Assembly: GCA_025201845.1 (NCBI GenBank)
Contig: MU604110.1
Location: forward strand, 1-24,006
Origin: Martensiomyces pterosporus
Taxonomy: Eukaryota; Kickxellomycota; Kickxellomycetes; Kickxellales; Kickxellaceae
Direction: 5' to 3'
DNA length: 24,006 bases
Positions 18,422 to 24,006 of the stretch are shown here, piece after piece. The notes under the pieces are model-generated. The model had not been told where the DNA came from, did not search any database, and saw only the letters and a program-made list of their open reading frames with translations. The position numbers and the translations under genes were made by a program. Each line of letters begins with the position of its first letter. The stretch's first letter is position 1.

Positions 18422-20358
18422 ATGCGCGAAATCATTCACATCCAGACCGGCCAGTGCGGTAACCAGATTGGTACCAAGTTCTGGGAGACCATTGCCGCCG
18501 AGCACTCCATCGGCATGAACGGCAAGTGGGAGGGCGTCGAGGAGAAGAAGGCGACCCAGCTCGACCGCATCGACGTCTACTTCAACGAGGCCACCAACAG
18601 CCGCTACGTCCCTCGCGCTGTGCTTGTTGACCTTGAGCCCGGAACCATCGATGCTATCCGCCAGTCCCAGTTCTCGGAGCTCTTCCGCCCCGACAACTAC
18701 GTCCACGGCCAGAGCGGCGCCGGCAACGTCTGGGCCAAGGGCCACTACACCGAGGGCGCCGAGCTCGTCGACTCTGTTCTCGATGTTGTCCGCAAGGAGG
18801 CCGAGAACTCGGACTCGCTCCAGGGCTTCCAGTTCACCCACTCTCTTGGTGGCGGCACTGGCTCCGGCATGGGCACCCTTCTTCTGTCGAAGATCCGCGA
18901 GGAGTATCCCGACCGTATGATGACCACCTTCTCGGTTGTCCCGTCTCCCAAGGTACGTACAAGTAGTAAACAAAAGATAAGCGTGGCTGCTTCTCACGGC
19001 AGCTGCTGCGCGTGTCGCTCCACACATGCCCTGCTGCTTGTTTGCCTGCTGCTGTGGCCTCCACTTTGGCGGGCTGCTGCCATGCAGACTGTGTGTGGAC
19101 CGCCCGCGTAAACGCACGCGTTCACATTGCCCCAGCACGCGCGGCGTGTTGTTTTCCGTAGCATGGGCTGTGCAGCTGTGCCAGAACTGCGGTGGCGGCA
19201 GCACTCCACTTGGCGGCTGGAGGAGCGCTTGTTTACTTTTTTTCCCGAGTGCGCCTTTCAGCTGGACAGACACCCGCCTCGTTGTCCCCCTTGTTTGCAT
19301 GCTGGCCTAGCAAGCAGCGTGAAATCGCAGTCCGCTGTGGCAAGCAGGCTCGCTAGCGGGCGGGCGGGCGGGCAGCACCGCCATTTGCTTTCTGGCTGGG
19401 GCCACTCGATTGGCTGGCAAAGCATGCACGCTAATTTAATGCTCGGGTTTGCACTCTTTTCCATTGTGTATATCGCGGCTGGTTGGCTGCTTGCTTCTAG
19501 GTCTCTGATACCGTCGTTGAGCCCTACAATGCCACCCTCTCGGTGCACCAGCTCGTCGAGAACTCTGACATGGCGTTCTGCATCGACAACGAGGCCCTGT
19601 ACGACATCTGTTTCAACACCCTCAAGAACACCAACCCCGCGTACGAGGACCTCAACTCGCTCGTCTCCATGGTCATGTCGGGCGTCACCACCTCTCTGCG
19701 CTTCCCTGGCCAGCTCAACGGTGACCTGCGCAAGATGGCTGTCAACCTTGTTCCCTTCCCCCGCCTCCACTTCTTCATGGTTGGCTTTGCTCCTCTCGGC
19801 AACCCCAAGAGCGCTGCTTTCCGCAGCACCACTGTCGCTGACCTCACCCAGCAGCTCTTTGACGCCAAGAACATGATGGCTGCTTCGGACCCCCGCCACG
19901 GCCGCTACCTCGCTGTCGCCGCCATCTTCCGTGGCAAGATCTCGACCAACGAGGTCGAGGAGCAGATGCTCAACGTTCAGTCCAAGAACTCGAACTACTT
20001 TGTCGAGTGGATCCCCAACAACGTCAAGACCGTCGTTTGCGACATCCCGCCCAAGGGACTCGACGTGTCTGCCACCTTCATCGGCAACAACACCTCCATC
20101 CAGGAGCTCTTCCGCCGCGTCAACGAGCAGTTCTCTGTCATGTTCCGCCGCAAGGCTTTCCTCCACTGGTACACCGACGAGGGCATGGACGAGATGGAGT
20201 TCACTGAGGCCGAGAGCAACATGAACGACCTCATCAACGAGTACCAGCAGTACCAGGATGCCACTGCTGAGGAGGAGCTGGCCTACGAGGAGGGCGATGA
20301 GTATGCTGAGGGCGGCGAGTACGCCGAGGAGGGTGTTCCCGAGGACTACCAGGAGTAA
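18422..20358 (+). CDS. Beta-tubulin
   Basis: Exons 18422-18952 and 19501-20358 join in phase 0, giving 462 aa; typical beta-tubulin is 444-450. It begins [17 protein letters not shown], with the nucleotide-binding GGGTGSG at 143-149. [11 protein letters not shown] and AFLHWYT mark it as beta and not alpha. It is somewhat divergent: a three-residue longer loop near residues 40-46 ([13 protein letters not shown]), Met201 and Ala202 at canonical 198 and 199 where Glu and Thr are usual, SDS in place of the usual CDC near canonical 127-129, and a lengthened acidic tail with the near-repeat [12 protein letters not shown]. By family knowledge it forms microtubules with alpha-tubulin and carries the exchangeable GTP. 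Codons are heavily C-ending, as in KGD1, suggesting high expression. Whether this is the only or a second beta-tubulin cannot be seen here. Confidence 0.96.
18953..19500 (+). other. Beta-tubulin intron, 548 nt
   Basis: Donor GTACGT at 18953 and acceptor TTCTAG ending at 19500 restore [14 protein letters not shown] exactly. It is the longest intron in the window. If retained, the frame runs on to a stop at 19109-19111, giving a truncated 229-residue product. It contains a GGG-tract motif at 19358-19372. Confidence 0.97.
19358..19372 (+). other. Potential G-quadruplex motif in the beta-tubulin intron
   Basis: Four GGG tracts (19358-60, 19362-64, 19366-68, 19370-72) are separated by single C bases. 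This is the compact G3N1 pattern, on the sense strand, so it would also be present in the pre-mRNA. Formation is inferred from the pattern only. Confidence 0.6.
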
Positions 20359-20791
20359 ACAGAAGGCACGGCGCTGATGGCTGCCTCTAGCCTTGCTCTG
20401 CATCCCCGTTTCTCCGCTGCTGGATGGCGCTGCCACCGACGCGTTCCCTCAACTTTTTTTCCCTTGCTCTCTTTTCACAGTGCTCTTTCCACCAACATCT
20501 GCTTAACAATATAGCTTGCAGCAAATTCCACAGCGCCTGGGCTGCCGCTTTACTGCTGCTCTCCTGGAGCGAACGAAGCGCCTATGGGTGCTGGGGCGTC
20601 CCCCACGGCGGCCGCCAATGAAAACATGCGCCGCTGGCTTAGCTTTTTAGCGCCCCCTGAGCCTTGCCGCAAAGGAAAATTTTTTGTTTTTTTATTTCCC
20701 CTGTGGAAAAATAGTCTGTCGTCGCAGCAGTGCCAGCAGAAGCAGCGAAGCCAGCCTTTTTGAAGCAAAAACCACGCACACACGCAAAACG
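20359..20791. promoter_or_regulatory. Beta-tubulin 3' region and promoter of the bromodomain gene
   Basis: The 433-bp gap between co-directional genes holds T-rich tracts (20454-20461 and 20680-20698) and no protein-like frame. The right part is presumably the promoter and A/C-rich leader (CACACACGCAAAACG before the ATG). No clear AATAAA was found for tubulin. Confidence 0.4.
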
Positions 20792-23700
20792 ATGTCGGGA
20801 GTAAACGCAGAAGACGCTGCTGGGTACTGGGGCTCTGGTAAGAACAGCATATTCAGACAGCCGGAGTTCAGCGGCGCTCTTGGCTTCCTCCTGTCTCCAC
20901 AGTGCACTGCATCGCTGTTTACGCTGTCCATTGCTGCATTTCCACGCATCTCTGTTTTGTTGCGCTGCTCTTTCTGCTCATTTTGTTGCACAAGCCCGCG
21001 TTTCGTCCACACTTTCTCGCCTGCATAGACACCAGCCGCAAAAGAGCCAAACACGAAGCACAGCAAGACAGCAGCGACTGTAGCTATCCGTACGACTACT
21101 ACACAAATGAGCAGCACATTGACACCCTGCAGTCAGAGGCACCCACAAAACAGCAGCAGCAGCAGCCAGCCAAAATCAAGCTCTCGCTGAAACTAGGCTC
21201 GCTAAAGCGGCAAGCACAGCCCGCACAGCCCGCACGTCCCCCTAGCAGCTATCATGACACTGGTGCTGACGCTGACAACGACGATGACGGTACAGCTGAC
21301 GAGTCTGTGGACATCGACGACACGGAGGAGTACGATGAGTACCGGGGCAGCCTGTCTGAATCGCCGCCCCCTGCCACCGCGCCCCGTCACCTACCCGCCA
21401 ATTCGTCGTCGCGTGTGGCAGCAGCAGCCGCCAGCAGTGCTGTAGAGAGCGAGAGCCACACACCCCGCATCAAGCTCCGCCTCTCCTTCAAAAAGCCCGC
21501 ATCACAAGCGGCGGCAGCTCAGAGCAACGGCACAGCAAATACGCTTGGCGATCCACAGCACCAGACATTCACGCCAAGCACTCCGTACCGGCCTAGTGGG
21601 AATTGGCCTGGCGCAGCGCATGGAGGCTACCAGCAGCACCAGGCGCACGCTCACACAGTATCCGGTAGCGTTGTCCCCACCAGCCCATCAGAGAGCATAG
21701 CTTCCAATGACTCGTCGGTCTACCACCGCCGGGTGTCTAGCGCTGCATCGCTTCCGCGCTCAGGGAGAGCCGTGTGCTCGCCCTCGCGAGCAAGCGAAGT
21801 GGACAGCGACGACAATAGACCTGCAACCAGCTACAACGACAGCGATGCCGAGGGCCAGACCTTCGAGCACACAACGCCGTTCACTCCTATGGGCAGCAGC
21901 AGCGATGCAAAGGGCATGGCAAATGGGGGCAGCTCTGTAGCAAAGAGGCGCGGACGCCCTCCGATGCGCGGCAGAAGCAGCACTAGCAGCATTAGCCGGA
22001 AGCAGTCGCAAACACCCACACCGCGCAAGCCATCAGGTACGTTCACGACGACAGTGTCGCTGAGAAGCTCTTTGGAACGGTTGATTAAGCGGATCAAGAA
22101 GCGCGACTCGTATGGGTTCTTCCTTGAGCCCGTTGACACCAGCGTCATCACCGACTACCTTACCGTCATCACGACTCCGATGGACCTGGGCACCATGCAG
22201 AGGAAGGTGGAGAGTGGGTCATATATGAGCATAGAAGAGTTCAAGCAGGACCTCTTGCTCGTGTGTGCCAACGCGCGCAAGTACAACGGTGCAGGCTCCA
22301 TATATGCCAAGTCAGCCGACCGCGTCCAAGAATACGGGGCTTTGGCCATTGATCGGGAAACCGTAAAGCTTGAGCGTGTCGGAATGGCATCGATATCTGT
22401 GCGTGCAAATGGGAACGACTCGGACTCACACTCGGTGTATGATTCACCCCGTGCACGGCCGTATTCTCGCTCTCGCTCTCGCTCCCGTTCGCGGTCCGCA
22501 ACACCAACTCGTGACAGTGCTTTCGACGACCACAGCGATGCTGCTACAGGAGCACTGTATTCCGGAGACATCGGCAGCGAGCACAGGCGAAGCTCGCGCT
22601 TGAGATGGCGTGGAACCTCCGATTCCCACCCACATACGCCTGCAAACGTCAATGCGACGCCATCAAGCATTGTGGACAACTTCAAGTGGTCTGGTGCATC
22701 GAAAAAGAAAGCCAAGAAGCACTCGCAGATCCCAAAGAAGGTAACGGACACGCAGATGAAGGTCTCTGTGCTGGCTGACGGCAGCATTGATCCCGCGGGG
22801 TTCGAGGAGGATGTGGCCCTCGTTCCATATGACAGAGACAGTATGTCGACGCCTCTGGTTGCTGGGTCACGCTCTGCACACTCGTCTTCCACCGCACCTG
22901 GGTCCACAGCCTCATACCCAATCTTTGCTCATGGGCGCTACTACTCGCCAGCGACATTCAAGGACTTTGGACCCTGCAAGGCCGTACCACGCACTCCCGG
23001 TGGTGGATCCGATAAAATAGCGAGCAACTTGCAAAGCATCCATGGCGACTCGGTCGGCCTGGCTTACTGGAGCAGCATCAGCGAGTTTGTCGACGGTGCA
23101 GGCGACGATGTGACGGTGTATGCTGCCACCGTTCTCGACCACCTAACTGGCGGTGCACATGCGGTTGCGCGCGACACGATCTGCCTGCTGTCGGCCCGCG
23201 ACAGAAAAGAGAGACCAGTGCCCCCAAAGACAGTGCCGCCTAGCTCTGTGCTGGGGGACGTCAACGTGCTGGAGATAGTCAGCTGGCTGGAACACCAGCC
23301 CGCGCGCGACCAGCTTTTTGCTGAGAAGATCGATGCCCTTACAAGGCCTATTTGCCTGCGCGATATCTCCCTCAGGCTGTCTCGGGAGAGTGAAGACGCG
23401 AGCGCCGCTGCCGAGAGCATCTCTGGACCCCAAAAGCAGGACCTTTACGAACAAAACACTCGCGCGTTGAGGAGCCTTTATGAGCTACACCAGAGCGGTA
23501 GCACTGTGGCTGGCACTCCCAACGCCGATCAGGTGGAGGCGGGCATCTATAAACTGGCTGAGCAGCTGTGCCTCTCTCAAACTGGGTCACGACAGCCCAG
23601 CACAGCAGTTCCAGGGCTTTTAAAGGCCGCTGCTCCACCTGTGCGTGCGAGGGCTGCTGCTCCAGGTTCACCAGCACCCTCACCTGTGGGAACCAAGGGG

Positions 23701-23835
23701 GGCATCGGCGGAGCAAATCGCTCCGCTTCGGCCACCTCGCTGCCTGCTGCCATCCATTCCGCATCGCTTGCGTCTGCAGTTAGATCGGATCTAATGAAGG
23801 ACCTGGCGCAGGGCGCATCGTCAGGCTTTGACTAG
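20792..23835 (+). CDS. Bromodomain protein of the BRD7/BRD9 type
   Basis: Exon 1 is 20792-20837 (15 codons) and exon 2 is 21029-23835, joined in phase 1, giving 950 aa. Residues 17-350 are mostly disordered, with basic KIKLSLKLG and RIKLRLSFKKP motifs and an AT-hook-like KRRGRPP near 322-328. The bromodomain spans about 358-465: YGFFLEPVDT, DYLTVITTPMDLGTMQRKVESG, and the acetyl-lysine-binding Asn435 in ARKYNGAG. A short Arg/Ser dipeptide repeat follows (495-505). From 661 (DFGP), SISEFVDGAG and VLDHLTGGAH resemble the conserved C-terminal region (DUF3512) of BRD7 and BRD9, including the later LYELHQ and KLAEQL helices. By family knowledge BRD7/BRD9 are subunits of PBAF and non-canonical BAF SWI/SNF remodellers. 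Membership of such a complex here is inference; the bromodomain itself is clear. Confidence 0.85.
20838..21028 (+). other. Intron of the bromodomain gene, 191 nt
   Basis: Donor GTAAGA at 20838 and acceptor CATAG ending at 21028 join a 46-nt first coding exon (MSGVNAEDAAGYWGS) to DTSRKRAKHEA in phase 1. The body is C/T-rich. No CTRAC branch motif is obvious. The first exon is supported mainly by phase, good splice sites and start context. Confidence 0.75.
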
Positions 23836-24006
23836 CCGTGCTAACTCACTACCACGCACAGACGCGGCGTGCCATCTCATTTCAGTAACATTTTTCGTTT
23901 GTAAATGTAAAATAGAGACACGCATAGGGGACTAAGGAAGAGACTATGCGCATAGTTGGGTGATTAGGCTTGGATATGACATGCATGTGCAAAAAAAAAA
24001 AAAAAA
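23836..24006 (+). terminator. 3' region of the bromodomain gene and window end
   Basis: After the stop, TGTAAATGTAAAATAG (23900-23915) is an A/T-rich, polyadenylation-like element. A perfect 14-bp palindrome (ACTATGCGCATAGT, 23943-23956) follows. The window ends in A16 (23991-24006), which may be a genomic homopolymer where assembly stopped. Confidence 0.45.

Noticed and set aside
23943..23956. 14-bp palindrome as an integration or inverted-repeat end
   Set aside because: It is isolated, without a partner copy, target-site duplication or transposase. It may be chance or a 3' UTR hairpin.
1..24006. Search for tRNA, rRNA, CRISPR arrays, transposons or a novel gene system
   Set aside because: No GGTTCGA-type tRNA arm, rRNA segment, spaced repeat array or transposase-like protein was seen. 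The genes are conserved eukaryotic housekeeping genes with unrelated roles.

Overview
The window looks like a GC-rich nuclear contig from a filamentous or otherwise early-diverging fungus. The evidence is a beta-tubulin, an exocyst Sec10, an SPX-EXS phosphate exporter, a PI31 proteasome regulator, spliceosomal introns of 86-548 nt, and a secreted His-brace protein with a Ser/Pro/Ala tail. A mitochondrial TRAP1-type Hsp90 and a BRD7/BRD9-like bromodomain protein, neither of which budding yeast has, fit a lineage outside Saccharomycotina. A Kickxellomycotina/Zoopagomycota-like fungus is my guess from overall gene flavour; it is not proven here. The left edge cuts a gene and the right edge stops in A16, so the window is probably a whole draft contig.

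Layout, left to right: a probable 5' fragment of a minus-strand gene (1-75); a secreted LPMO-like gene (+, 1107-2291) converging on TRAP1 (-, 2454-4580); SYG1/XPR1 (+, 5707-8552, one intron) converging on the structure-specific nuclease SLX1 (-, 8660-9621, one intron); 2-oxoglutarate dehydrogenase E1 KGD1 (+, 10154-13282) converging on PI31 (-, 13490-14497); then three plus-strand genes: SEC10 (14854-17693, two introns), beta-tubulin (18422-20358, one 548-nt intron) and a BRD7/BRD9-like bromodomain gene (20792-23835, one intron). All exon models were built by hand from reading-frame continuity, GT..AG boundaries and conserved protein motifs.

The genes do not form a pathway. TRAP1 and KGD1 are mitochondrial, SYG1 handles phosphate, SLX1 repairs DNA, PI31 acts on the proteasome, SEC10 and tubulin serve polarised secretion and the cytoskeleton, and the bromodomain protein is chromatin-linked. 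This is ordinary eukaryotic gene neighbourhood. I found no new multi-gene system, no mobile element, no tRNA or rRNA, and no CRISPR.

The most unusual item is a nearly perfect tandem duplication (129-bp period, 1 mismatch in 131) that copies the leader, start codon and first 22 codons of SYG1, leaving an abortive upstream reading frame. Other points worth checking are the use of TAG at all six inferred 3' splice sites, Met at the beta-tubulin position corresponding to Glu198, an intronic G-quadruplex motif in beta-tubulin, and a five-fold C4-tract repeat in the LPMO-like gene.
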